Program-made: the position numbers and the translations under genes
Assembly (NCBI GenBank): GCA_012064385.1
Contig: QRDG01000030.1
Span: forward strand, 234,178 to 298,177
From: Puccinellia tenuiflora
Taxonomy: Eukaryota; Streptophyta; Magnoliopsida; Poales; Poaceae
Reading direction: 5' to 3'
Length of the DNA stretch: 64,000 bases
In this document: positions 45,801 to 57,900 of the stretch, one piece after another
Numbering within the stretch: position 1 is the first letter of the stretch
Layout: every line of letters starts with the position of its first letter
The notes under the pieces: generated by a model
What the model saw: the letters and a program-made list of their open reading frames with translations, nothing else
Databases searched by the model: none
What the model was told of the DNA's origin: nothing

Positions 45801-48800
45801 CTGGAGAAAATTTGTATCCTGAGGATCCGATGGCACCATTCACAGCTGTATTAGTTGCTTGTTGAACGTTATTTCTATCAGATGCATTGTCCCCTTGAAC
45901 TAAAGCTCGGCGCTCTTCATTTCCTTCAAAGTTTTTACAATCCATACATCTACAATTCTTGGAGCAAAGGATATTTGCTTGAAAACACTCACAGTACTTC
46001 TTTAGACATCCTGACTTCTTGCAATGACATCCTTTATTGTGCTTTGGTCGAACAGGTACTGCTCCAGAATTATCCTAATAGTCAAGTAAGACTGTTCAGA
46101 CATACACAACTGAAACACACGAAATATTGTCATGATAGTCAAGTAAAACCCGACACCCATACCACTTTAGTACTTTCATGTAATGACAATGAAGTGCTCA
46201 CTCCGTTCTTCGATTTCATTTTACATTGTGTGGAATCAATCTTGTAAAACTTGGACTGCCAATAATACACAAAAGGTTTGGATTTGTCCTGTCCAAATTT
46301 TGTTACTAGGATTTTCATAAAAAATAGTTTCATCTCATCATATATTCCAAAAATCTTTACTAACATATAGTGTAAATCTTTTTTTGAGCTGAAAAATGCA
46401 GGGAGACCCAAACAGTAAATTTTATTAAAAACAAAGAGAAAATAAATACAAGTTCGAGAAAGAATGTACAAGATGGAGGAAGGTAGGGGAAAACAGCGCT
46501 ACCCAAGTGAGGGAGTTAAACCAGTCATTAAGAGGGCCTGCAAGCTCCTCCATCCTGAAGGAAAGGAGATAAAGACCCCTTTTGAACAGAAGACCAAGAT
46601 TGTATTCTAGGATTTATATTGTCAAAAAATAAGGCATTTCTCTGCTTCCATATACTCCGGGCCACAACAATGAAGACTTCCATGAAGAAAGGCTTGTGGA
46701 AGTAGACCTTGGCTGTGCAAAGGAGATGCTGAGTGTGTGTGCTGGAGCCCAAAAAGCCAATGGGGTTCCAACATGATATGCTGAAGGGGTAATGGCAGAA
46801 AAGGTGATTTCTAGTTTGAGAACCTCAGAAAAGGATGTTACGCCTTGGACCATGTCTCTGGTGCTGTCATTCAGGGAAGCAATGGAAAAGATTTTAAGAT
46901 TTCTAAATGCTTGTGATGGGCGCTGGAGCTTGAACATGGTTACAACCCGAGGCATGGTATCGGCTGAAATTGTTAAAGCTCATGAAGCTCGTCAAAGGCA
47001 TGGAACGAGAGGGGGAGGTGGAAGAGATCCAATGCTCAGGGCAGGAGAGCGCATCACTCACCGAGGCCGATTTGTTCAGCGCAAAAGAGTACAACCTCGG
47101 AAATCTAGGGATGATGGGTTCCCTGGCCCAGTGGTTCTCCCATAAGAGGGACGTGCCCCCATTAGCAATGGAACATGTGGCAAGGCTACAGAATCGTACA
47201 GTGTAAAAAAATAGAGAATTTACTTTCAATTAAGTGTAGTAACATGGTGGCTGCATAAAAGCGTAAATTCAGTTGAACGGCAAGAATGTAAATGCCTTAG
47301 TTCAGGTAAATTGTAAGCAATAGAAAGTAGGAAAAAGGCGAATGCAAACATAAAACTACATGCTGACTGTCTAACTCTGTCAGGTAATCAGATATAGGTA
47401 TCTGAGGTTTGAGCACAATAGGGTGTATCAAGTATTCACAACATATTCATTGATCAGAGTGAAACCTGACTTGATGGCATGTAATATAGGGATGCTGTCA
47501 TACTTGTGAGTCAATAATAAATGTGGGTAATTCGAGCTTATAGAGGAAAAGAAGTTGCATATGAGTGTGTAACCTACATTTAACATTCAGTGAATGTTTC
47601 GGGAATATATTTCCTTTTCTCATTTATAGAAAGCAGAAAAAAGTTGTCAGCAAAACTTATCAATTTGCATGCTGAACAAGAGATAGCAGAACTATGACTA
47701 GGGTTATTAACTGGTGTACATAATATGTAGTATCATATAGTTCAGTCAACATTTATTAAGAAAATCTATTCGAGGAAGTACCTTTCGAGCGCTGATTGTA
47801 TTTGGGCCATTTTCAATTTTAGGCTGAAAAGCAAGTGGGTTACGGAGGAGAGTCGCTTCAATAGCTCTGTTCCTGACTTTTTCATTCTCAGTGGTGTTTC
47901 CGCAATTTGAGCAATTACAGCCATCACAATTTACACGTGCTGCAAAACACTCACAGTACCTAACAAATAAACAATCGATGAGTTTTACCTTCTATAAGCA
48001 TGTAGGCTGATTCATCATTAATGTGTTCATATGTAAAATGATCAGCTGATTACAAAAACCACAAACTTGAAAGCACAACTAGTTTTACATAGATTAGAAA
48101 GATTACTTGGCATAATCAATGCAATGAAGTGGGACAACTATAATCAGAATATCATGTAAGTGCACAAAACTGAAAGTGCAAATGGAGAAAATATATGATA
48201 AAACACTTAGCAACATTCATCTCCTGGGAGCCCAATGAAAATTATTATCTGTGCATTCATAACATACATACACTTAATATATCTAGCTATTTACGTTAAT
48301 GAAGAGGTAATGGAGGGCAATCGATTTCACCTATTTCCCATCCTATTTGAGCTCTTTTCAATACTATAAATATGGTACTAAAGATTTAACTGAGAACAGG
48401 TTTTGTTATTTTATTTTATTTGAAAAAAGGGGAACTGAGCCCTGGCCAGTCTTGTTAATAATTGACGGTCGGCCATTAACAAGATAGTGCGTGTGGTGAA
48501 AAATAACATGTAAGGATCAATTATTCTGTTTTTCAAATAGGATATTTGCTTTGTGCCATTAACAAGATAGTGCATGTGCAGAGAAATATAATACTCACAG
48601 CTTCAAACATCGTGAATTTTTACAGTTACAGTGCTTCCTTTTCTTTGTAGAATCATTTTTCACCTCAGCAGGGTTCCTGGGAAAAGAAGCATACACTAAG
48701 TTAGAAAAAGAAACGATTTTGCAAGATACACTACTGACTTGGAAAGCAGAAGAATCATAACACAAGCAAAACAGTTTTTCTTTCGTTATATAGATAATTA

Positions 48801-49890
48801 GCAATATTAATTTATTTTGGACAAAATTGAGAATATGCTTTGGTTTCAAAGTGACAATAACAAGTTCCAAGGAAAAACTCTCAAACAACCAGCTGACCTA
48901 CAATTTATATTTCATCCAGATAATTTCGAAAAGAACATGAATGGCGGATGGAACAAATTATTGAAAACAAGAATCTGATCACCAAGAAAAGGAAACTCGG
49001 AGTATCATGGTTTTGTAACACAGAGCACGATTCCTGATTCTATCTCTTACCCCGGAGATTCTTTTCCAATTATGACATGATGTATAAGCTCAATTAAGAC
49101 TCCAGACAGATTTTCCTTTTATGTGGTGCATAAACTCACTTGTTTTGTGAATAGCAACCAACAGAATTAACATGGTAAAATGAAATTATCCCTGCAAATT
49201 TGACCTCAGAACAATCAACATATATTTCTAAAAGCATATCCAAATTCCAAAGGTTCGCTTTTATCAAATGCTAATATCAATGCTCACCAAGTGCAAAGCA
49301 CAATAACCTACAACTAAATCGATTGCATTTCCTTTTGTATCATTAATGTGCTTATGCACATGCACATCTGTATAGACTGTCACAACATTGTCAACCATGC
49401 CAAAGCCCCTCAAACTCCAAAACATAATACAAGCTCAAATACTCTCTTCTCAGCCTAGACTTTCTTACCAAATCAATGACAGAGTGCTGCTACCAATGGG
49501 ACAATCAAACGGATACTTATCATTCCTTTCAAGTTTCAGCACAAGAACTAAATTGCAATATCACCAACTCATTTGAACAGAATGAACCACAAGCAACAAA
49601 ATTTTGAACATGCAAAGTGAATTCCATCCTTTACCGAACGAAAAGAACAAAACCACATGCCAATAAACGGAGTGAAAGCCTCAAGCTGAGGAGCTTGCTC
49701 ACTTTGGGGTGAAGGCCAGGGTCCACGGCCTCGGCACCTGCACCTGCACCGACGTCGCCGTCGCCATCGCCGCTGGCTTCTGCTGCTCCTGCGGCGCCAC
49801 CGCCGGTGCCTTCAACTCGCCCGCAGAGTCTGGGACGACCGGCTTGAGCTGATGTTGCGGCGGCGGCTGCTGCTGCCTCTCCTGCTCCAT
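42801..49890 (-). CDS. CXC-domain (tesmin/TSO1-like, CPP family) DNA-binding protein
   Basis: Eight exons on the minus strand: 49890-49703, 48676-48599, 47959-47782, 46074-45748, 45439-45339, 44973-44870, 44017-43634, 42952-42801. They join in phase to 503 aa plus TAA. First CXC repeat (about 77-115): KHCNCKNSRCLKLYCECF, then a CDGCNCSNC-type run; conserved linker RNPLAFQPKI; second CXC repeat (about 159-200): CHCKKSGCLKKYCECFQA, then CSKNCRCMDCKN. The paired CXC motifs around RNPxAFxPKI are the CRC domain, which binds zinc and AT-rich CHR-type promoter sites in nuclear cell-cycle and reproductive regulators (TSO1, tesmin, LIN54). The N-terminus is Gln/Pro-rich; the C-terminus is Ser/Asp-rich and polar. 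The start is the ATG at 49890, after non-ATG upstream codons. Intron 3 contains a LINE fragment. It converges with AIM1. The family is well supported; the member is not identified. Confidence 0.92.
46377..47199 (-). mobile_element. 5'-truncated L1-type LINE fragment in intron 3 of the CXC gene
   Basis: Minus-strand translation gives pieces typical of plant LINE reverse-transcriptase C-termini: NGGTSLLWENHWA, FPRLYSFALNKSASV, then a later WKQRNALFFDN stretch of the zinc-binding region, in several frames. The minus-strand 3' end has a short A-rich tail (AAAAAAAG at about 46380). An 8-bp AGTGTAAA occurs on both sides (46369-46376 and 47200-47207), a plausible target duplication. Frame breaks show it is dead. 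Confidence 0.7.
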
Positions 49891-51887
49891 CACCAAACCA
49901 GAATGCCCACCGGATTAGGTCATCGACAGCAAAATCCCCAAGGCCGGCTTTGCAATCCCGGAGCGAGACCACCACGCGGAGGCTCAGAACCGAATCTAAG
50001 CAGCGCGAGCTCCAGGAATTGGATCAAGAAACTCCAGAACAGGTCGAGCTCTTTGGACCCGTCCAGACTCGAGAAGCAGCGCAAAACGGGAGGGAAGAAC
50101 AATGGAGCAAGTCGGGGGATCAAACCCAAGAAGCCAATCTTACGACGGGGACGCAGAGATTAAGACACGAGGGATTCCAGGAGGACATGGGAGAAGAAAA
50201 GGCGAAGTCTTTTTGGGATTTGAGATCGAGGAGGGTGAGGAGGAGAAGGTGGAGGTGGGGGGAGAAGAAGCTATTGGCAATGGAGGCTTTGGTCTCTTCG
50301 CAGTTTTTTGAATCCGAAATATTTTATGCATTTATTACTTATTCTTGCTTCAATTTATTTTCTTCTGTTTTTTGCGTCTACGAATTTTAGCACAAGACCG
50401 GATGATCAGGATCTTCATGAAAAATCCACAGCATTCATTGCATACAAAAACCCCTAACAAAAATAATTAAACCAGGTACTTGCGGAACTTTCTAGCTCCT
50501 TCCTCTAGCACGAGTCGATGGCGAAGGGCCGCTCCCACCCTACGGTCGGAGCCAACTTGACATTGTTGCCTACAGTCCGAAATTCATCAATACTACAATC
50601 CACAAGGACCATTGTGGACAAACGTCCCACCAGGGCAGCTTCAAGCCCTCGATCCACGTCTGATGTTACCGCTCTAAGAAACAGTACCCATCGGCCAACC
50701 GCTCATGTATTTGCGTAATATCTTCAGGATACGCATCGATGCCGGAGGGAGCACTGAAAAGACGGGTCGAAGCTCGAGAACAAAAAAACGCAAAGATACG
50801 AGACTTCGCTCATGCAACTGAGGGAAACCTAACATCATCGTCGCGAATGGACGATAGGAATCTACACCACCCTGAGATGAGGACAGGGTAGGGAAAGCTT
50901 ATTCGTCTGAAACACGAAGGTAGAGCGCCCCGAGACACACACTAACGCAGCCGGTCTCACCGCCGACGGAGAGAGGGTGGGGAACTGGTCACCTCCCTTA
51001 TTGTTGGTCACGTCGTGAGAGCTAAAGGGAAAAAAGTAACCAATCCTCATCTGGCGGCTCCATGTTTGGATATTGTATTGTTCAGGTTTATTGTACCACT
51101 GAAATTTGAATTTTAGAGGTAAAATAACAAGTCTACCACACAAGTTATGCTGCAATTACTTTTAGCATTGTATTTAAAAAGATGGTTTATAATGATACTC
51201 TTTTGGATGTGGCTTATACAGGACACCATTAGGGAAAAACTGGTTAACACATCTGAATTACATTCATATGACTCCTTAATGCGGTGGACACGGTTATACA
51301 CATCGCAAAAACGGAAACTAGAGAACCGAGGTGAAATTATTACATATAACCAGTTCGTTTGTTCCGTACTTGTCAAATATCTCTTGCCATACCATTTTAT
51401 TCTAAAATAAATAGTATAAAAAATTAAGCAAAATATGTTTATATTCTCTGTGCACATACATAAAATAATGCAAAATGTATAATCAAATGTACACTTTACG
51501 AAAAAACTTTGTTGTCATGTCAAAAAAGTTCACTTCCTGACTCAAAGGCTCTGGATTTCGTAGAGGGCCGACATTTCATGTTTTATAAGTTGCAAAAATA
51601 TAGCGAAACAGTCCATATTATTAAAATTAAAAAGGCTAATCATCTGTTGTTATTCTTCATATGCTTCCTTTTCATTTCTTGTTTGAATTTTGTAGAAGAT
51701 ACACGCTTTCCTAGAATATTTCAAGATGTCAGAGAACTCCACTGCTTGCTAAGTTTGGAACAAAGAAATGGTCTTTCACATTGTGTCATTTTAAATACAA
51801 CTCGAAACAAAAAGAAATATGCCTTTCAAAAATAAGACGGATGAAAAACTAAAAGTTGGTTGACGATGAGATGTCATTGAGAGCTAA
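49891..51887. other. Upstream region of the CXC gene
   Basis: About 49891-50330 is probably promoter and 5' untranslated sequence of the minus-strand CXC gene (GC-rich, ORF shadows only). 50460-51020 is moderately GC-rich with no recognised gene. 51020-51887 is AT-rich. No terminal repeats or RNA genes were recognised. Confidence 0.4.
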
Positions 51888-53426
51888 GAGCATCTCCACG
51901 GGGAGTGACTAAATTGTGTCCGACACACCTCCATTGGAGACCCAATTGGGGGGTGCCGGACACTTGTCCGGCGCTTTTTTTTTCGTCCCACACCGGCACC
52001 CCCTAAATGACCGGACCCCAATTGATCACCATTTGCAAAACGAAGCTGATTTCATTGCATTCCGACGATTTCATTTGTAAAAGAGGCGCTACAACTAAAA
52101 TTTAAACTAAAACTACTAGTCTACGGCGGAGGTGGCACGCTAGGGCCAGCCTCGTCGTCGTTCGCTCCCTCGTCGAAAGAGGGGGAGCCAGGCATGAGGC
52201 CGCCAGCATGGGCACGCAAGCGCCTCGCCGTCCTGGCCGCTCTGGCCTCCACCATCTGCCGGTGCTGCTCCACCGCTTGGCTGCGCTCCCGCGCACGCCG
52301 ACGCCTCATCGCGCGCCCCAAGCTCTCCGTCGTCCTGCGGTCCTGCTCCGACATCTGCTCCCTCTCCGCCTCAGCCGCCTGCTCCGCCTGCAACTCCCTC
52401 GCCGCGAACGCCCGGTCCTCCCGCGCGTCATGCGCCGCGGCCTCCCGGCTCATCATCTCCAGCTCCCGTGCTTCGGCCGCCCGGCGGAAGGCCTCATCCA
52501 CCAGGCGACTATGAGCGAGCGCCCTCGCCGTGTTCAGCTCCTCGTGCGCCGCGGCCTGGGATTCGGCGAAGCAGCGGGCGTACTCGTCGGTGACGAGCGT
52601 CTGGAGCGACAGATCCTTCGCGCGCTCCTCCGCCGCATCGTTCGTGGCCATGACGAAGTCCCGAAACTCACAGCGCCCGTCCTCCTCACGCGCCATGACG
52701 AAGGAGTAGTATACCGCGTGCTGGTCCGGCCAGAGCGGCGGCTCCTGCTCCTGCTCCTCCTCCGGCTCCTCCTCCTCCTCCTGCTCCTCCTCTAGCACCT
52801 CCTCCTCCTCCTGCACCGGCACCGGCTCCTCCAAAGGGTCCTCCTCACCCTCCTCCTCCCACTCGAAGTCCAGGGCCTCGTCGTCATCTGCCGGCGGAGG
52901 AGGAGATCCCCCCTCCGCCGCGTAACGCCGACACGCCGTCTGGGTGAGGGTGGCCCATAGGAGGGTGCGTGTCATGTTGGTGGGTGGGGCGGCGGTGTGC
53001 TTCTGTTCTCTACGGCGAGGTGTGAGCGAGGTTTTTATAGCCGGCGAGAAGCGGCGGGAAAGTAAGGCGGGAAGCGGCGAGAAGCAGCGGGAAAGAATGG
53101 CGGGAAACGGTGGCGCGCGCGGGAAGCGACGGGTGGGTGGTGAGGCGACGCGCCGGTTTAATGCCGGCGATACGTCTCCGCCGCGTCGGCTGCCGCGCCG
53201 CTTCGTAAGGCTACTTCGCCATTAAACCCTCGGAAGGGACGGGTGTGAGGATGACAGGCGGTCCAAGCCTGTTAGTGCAGCCCCCAAAGTTGGAGGCCCT
53301 GTTCGCGGTGACGGACAGATTTTGGGCCGGATAAAGTCTTTGCGACCCCCCGGTGTGGCCTGTTTTTCTGTCCGACGCCTTAAAGGAGCTTTACGGCCCC
53401 TTTTACGACCCCCCGTGGAGATGCTC
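51888..53426 (-). mobile_element. PIF/Harbinger-like DNA transposon (1.54 kb) with one ORF
   Basis: Left end GAGCATCTCCACGGGG and right end CCCCCCGTGGAGATGCTC form a terminal inverted repeat of at least 16 bp. TAA flanks both sides (51885-51887 and 53427-53429), the 3-bp TAA/TTA target of PIF/Harbinger elements. No DDE transposase is encoded, so it is non-autonomous. It carries a long minus-strand ORF, unlike a simple MITE. Confidence 0.85.
52121..52975 (-). CDS. Glu/Arg-rich coiled-coil protein carried by the Harbinger-like element
   Basis: 284-aa uninterrupted frame occupying most of the element. N-terminal start MTRTLLWATLTQTACRRYAA, then Pro/Asp, then a Glu-rich run (residues about 35-75, including poly-Glu/Gln tracts), a central FVMAREEDGRCEFRDFVMAT segment, and a long Ala/Arg/Glu-rich helix (about 110-260) with coiled-coil spacing. 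The tail is GSPSFDEGANDDEAGPSVPPPP-like. It has neither the Myb/SANT domain of Harbinger ORF1 nor a transposase, so I do not recognise a function. It could be a captured host segment or an element-specific protein. The codon bias is strongly GC-rich, unlike the AT-rich flanks. Confidence 0.5.
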   Translation of the reverse strand: MTRTLLWATLTQTACRRYAAEGGSPPPPADDDEALDFEWEEEGEEDPLEEPVPVQEEEEVLEEEQEEEEEPEEEQEQEPPLWPDQHAVYYSFVMAREEDGRCEFRDFVMATNDAAEERAKDLSLQTLVTDEYARCFAESQAAAHEELNTARALAHSRLVDEAFRRAAEARELEMMSREAAAHDAREDRAFAARELQAEQAAEAEREQMSEQDRRTTESLGRAMRRRRARERSQAVEQHRQMVEARAARTARRLRAHAGGLMPGSPSFDEGANDDEAGPSVPPPP

Positions 53427-53655
53427 TAAGACCATGTTGTAATGTTCCGACGTTCTTTTATGTTACATTAGCAATTGTGTAGCTTTGTACATAATATGCA
53501 TCAGCATATGCAACCGAAAGAGGAAGTGGACCACCATGGCAAGTAGTGTGTATTATATATGGGGAAAAAATGTAATTCACAAGTCGAGGGATGTAAAGAG
53601 CAAATATTTGATGAATGTGAGAAAATAATTATGCAATTAAAAGGGAAATTGGTGC

Positions 53656-54690
53656 TGTCGGAGAACTGTCACAGGAACTGGATGTGTCTCACGAAGGATC
53701 GAGTAAGGGGCTGAACACGGAATCAAACAACCCTCAACGTGCCTCGGCGACGGTGCTCACCTGGATCGCTGCGGGGAAGCACTACAGAGAGGAACACACG
53801 GTCTTACCCAGGTTCAGGGCCCTCTAGGTGAGGTAAAACCCCTATGTCCTGCCTCGAGTTGTATTGCACTTGCTTGGAGAGGTTTCAGTACAGGGCGAGC
53901 TTGGCGAGCTCTGGGTGGCTAACAATGGCTACTGCTAACCTCAGATCTAGGGTTTGGGCTTGTGAATCTTGGAACCCTTTGCCCGAACGGGCTCCTCCTC
54001 CTTTTATAGGCGTCTCGGGCCTCTTCCCCCAAAACATCTTGGCGAGAAGGGCTACCACATGGCGACGAAGGAGGAGGTGCGGTGCACAATAAAGGTAGAG
54101 TCCACCATAAAGGTGAGGTCCATGGACGCGGTCCACGGCAGGGGGCGGCGTCACCAAAGCTGGAAAAGCCACCGTCCAAACAGGACGGTGGGCTGGCGCT
54201 GCTGAGGTGGGAGGTGACCCACGGTGACGTCGTCCTTGGAGGGTAGCTGCAGACGGTTCCCTTATCACCAAAGTGGCAATCCTTGGGGCTCATTTGCTTG
54301 GTGCAGCTTTGTTGACTCCTTTATACATCAGAATGGCAACTGGAGCGCTGCCGTCACCGCGCGTTGGCGCGGTCGTCACTCTGCAGAGAATGCAGAGCCC
54401 ATGTGCGCTCTGCCGCGGAGGCAGAGCTGGCTTCGAGAGGAGGGAAGCCCGGCGAGGCAAAAGGCCTCGCCGAGCCTTTCGGCTTGGTCCTTAGCAGAAT
54501 TGCTGGTGGCGTCCGAGACGCCCTCTCGAGGAGAGATCCCTCGCCAAGGGAGAAAACCCTCGGCGAGGAGAAAAGGTCCCTCGCGAGGCTCGCCAGGCTT
54601 GGAGAGCCTGGTCCTTAGCGAAATCTTCTGAAGAATCTTGTGGGCCCTGGCAGGCCGGCCTGTGGTACCCTGGTTTCCACTGTGCCGACA
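53656..54690 (+). mobile_element. 5' LTR of a Gypsy-type element
   Basis: Begins TGTCGGAGAACTGTCAC and ends ACTGTGCCGACA; TGTCGG and CCGACA are a perfect 6-bp inverted end pair. Length 1,035 bp. TTTTATAGG at about 54002 is a probable TATA box and start of the transcribed part. A classic primer-binding site right after 54690 is not clear (GTAGCCCCCGGGCCC follows). The left flank is GGTGC. The other LTR lies outside the window. Confidence 0.7.
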
Positions 54691-54991
54691 GTAGCCCCCG
54701 GGCCCGCGATGGGCACGCCGCAGCCCATGGATGGAGGCGAAGCGTCGAGGGCCCAACGGTGCCTGCCGGGGCCGTGACACATGGAGCGCAGCGGTTGCGC
54801 CTGAGGCCACGATCTCCTCGGCTTCAACGGGCGACGTGGCGGGGCCCGCCACGATTCGGGAGCCGGTCAATAAAGCCTGGGCGCGCAGACTGCGCCCTTC
54901 ACTTCTCCCATAACTCCTCCGCACTCTTCTCCCAACGCCTCCAATCTTCTCCAGAGCGCTCCGTCTTCGAAATCTCCTTCTCCGGCGACCA

Positions 54992-57900
54992 ATGGCGCCC
55001 AAGAAAGCAAACATCGACCCGAAGGGCAAAGCCGCGATGCGAGCCGGCACGTCTGCGGCGGCGGCGCGCGGTGCTGCTGTAACATCCCAGAATTTATATA
55101 AGTATTATTAATTCCAAAAATGTGGGCCAACAAATTTTTTTTTATTATCTTATGTGTGTTGGCTTGCATTTTGTTGCTTGATGTGTGTGATTGCTAAGCA
55201 AAGGTGTGAATAAAAAGAAAAGAAAATGAAAGCAACCCCACCACATGAAATAATGGGACAAGTGCCACACAAATTTCTCTTAACGAGAAGTAAATATTTT
55301 CTTTTGGATCAAAAACCAGTGGGGTGACATAGTGCTCACTCCCACTTAGCTCTAATAACTCTTCCCTCTTCAAAATATATTTCCAAAATTTCAAAATATA
55401 AAATTCTATTTCTTTCTTTAATCATCTTACACCACAAAATGTGCTATGATGCACTTATCAAAAAAATACCATCATAGCACCACAAATCATTATTAATATG
55501 TAGGGAACCAGTGGTGGAAACCATTTTCAAAAATTCGAATTTAAATTTTGTTCAAGCATTTGGTCGAACAGGTGGCATGCACCACCCTGTTCTTCCCCAA
55601 ACCCGATGAACTGAGGATCAAATCCACGGATTCGGTCGCTTGTTCGTCGATTCCTTGCACCACACCATCTCTCCCCATCCCACGAACCCGCCCAGCACCT
55701 CAATTGCACGCGGGAGACACCCAATCCGTCGCATTGATCGCCGTTCGCCATCGCCAGGGAGCACGGCTCCTGTGGCCATGCCGCCGTGCCACCCCGTGGA
55801 GGAAACCGTCCCCCACCGGCCACCTAGCCCTAACGCCGCACCCTACCACTCTCCTGTCCCCTCTCGCGCCCGCACCATGCCCAGCAGCAACCCTAAACCG
55901 CCGGAGACGCGCCGCCCGTGCGTGCCCGTGCACCGCCAAAACGCCCCCGAGGCCGTCCCCCACGTCGAGCACCCGCAGCTCGCCTCCACGCCACCCCCCT
56001 TGCTCCTCAGTAGCCCAACACCGTAGCCGGCCTCGCGCCAACCCTACGGACACGCTCGGCCGTCCCCTGCACCACCCCTGCACCCCGTCCACCGTGTGCC
56101 GGAGCTCGGCTATTTAACCGAGCCGCCCCGAGCACGAATTCGTCCGCACCACACCACCCCGCCTCGCCACCCTACTTCCCTCCACTTCACCATCACCGTG
56201 CACCGCCAGGAGGGCGGAAATCGTGGCCGCTAAGCTGCTGCCGCCCTGCAATTTCTCCGCCGGAGCCGAGGTGGACATCGGGCACGAACTCGTCGTGCCA
56301 TTGCTCCCCTCTCCCTCTCTGCCCTCCACTGCACTCCCCATGGCCGCCACACTCACATGCCCCTCTCCCCTCTCTGTCTTGTGCCCAGGAACGTTGACGG
56401 GAGCTCGCCGGAGACCGCATCCTGCCGCGGAGGAGGAGCTGCTCGCCGCCGACGAACCGGACCACCCCAGCGCCTGCAACTCACCCCATCGACTTCCCCT
56501 CACCTCCGTCGTCGATCTGCACCCTCGCCGCCCTCACCCGAGCCCCCTAGGTGAGCCAATCATCCACCCCCGTGCCGCCGGCGCGGTGGCGCCGCCAGTT
56601 TTTGGTCGCCACCGTTGATTTGAACGTGGGCCGTTGGATCTAGATCCAACGGCAGCGTACCGGTTCGATTAGTTTCTGAAAACTGCTAAGTCTGGATAAA
56701 ACCGATTGGATTAGCCCACTTTGCAATCAAATTATGAAAAATCCACTGAACCAAAATTTACAAACTTTATATGGTTGGAAAGATCTCGATTCATAGATTC
56801 ATCTGCAAGTCTTGTATGTCCAAAATGATTAGTCTAGCATCCTCGAATAGATGGACAAAGTAGCTATGTCCTATCTGTTTCAGAAAAGTTTCTGAAACAG
56901 ATATTTATTTCTGTTTTTAGCTGTTGATCTTAATTCACCTAATTTTATTTAGGAGTAATTCTTGGCATGACATGTTAGTATGATTAGTGTACTGCTTTGA
57001 TCAAGACTTGGTAATCCCAAAATAAAATCTGTGTAAAAGATTTAAAATGGAAAAGATAGCTAACCAGTTTAGCTTAGCACATGAAATAATAAAGATAGCC
57101 CACTTCCCATGCAAATTGCTATTGAACCAGAGGCCTAAAAATAGCAAACTAAAATCTTGTAGCTAGAAGAATATGCCATCTTCACATAGATGCAAGCCAT
57201 GATCATGTAGGGTAATTCCCTGATTTAAAATGAAGATGACAAATGTGCTAATTGATAAACTTAAAATGGGTAGATTTCTCTGTCAGAAATTTGATTAGAA
57301 CTTTGAAATTCAATATCTTGAGATCTAGGAATCTAAAAATAGCAAATGAAAATGTTCTGGAAAGCCTATGAAATTATCTAACTAACTAAAGTGGTTTCAC
57401 CCCATTTAGGTTAATAAATAAATAATAATACTCAGAATGCCACAGAAGGTATAAAACCTAAACTTGTTTGTTTCTGATACTCTACTAATCCAAATGAGGT
57501 CAAACCAATTTTGTTAGTTCACGGTTAAGAAATACTAGTTACCCCTAAAAGGATTTAATTTTTGGTTACAATTAACTTGAGTTGTAGCAAAAACAAGAAA
57601 ACCAACATTCTGGATTAAAACATTTATGCAGGGAGTTTAATAACTCAAATTGAATTAAATCCAATTGGGTTGTTTCCTATAAATCAGTGGCTATCTGTGG
57701 CATTTTAATTCAAATTTTTGTGACCAACAGAACTCAAGTTGTGCAATTAAACATGAAACCCTAGTTTCTGCCATAATTGTGATGCAAAGGAATAATGGTT
57801 AATGAAGTCAATTTGAAACCAAATTGTGTTATCTTGTGTGTTCAGTAGCTAATTGTGATGTTATGTTGCTTGTGATGTGATGTTTGCTTGTTTAGTTTAG

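Noticed and set aside
49852..50390. Plus-strand ORFs upstream of the CXC gene
   Set aside because: They overlap the first exon and 5' leader of the minus-strand CXC gene and show only charged, compositional sequence.
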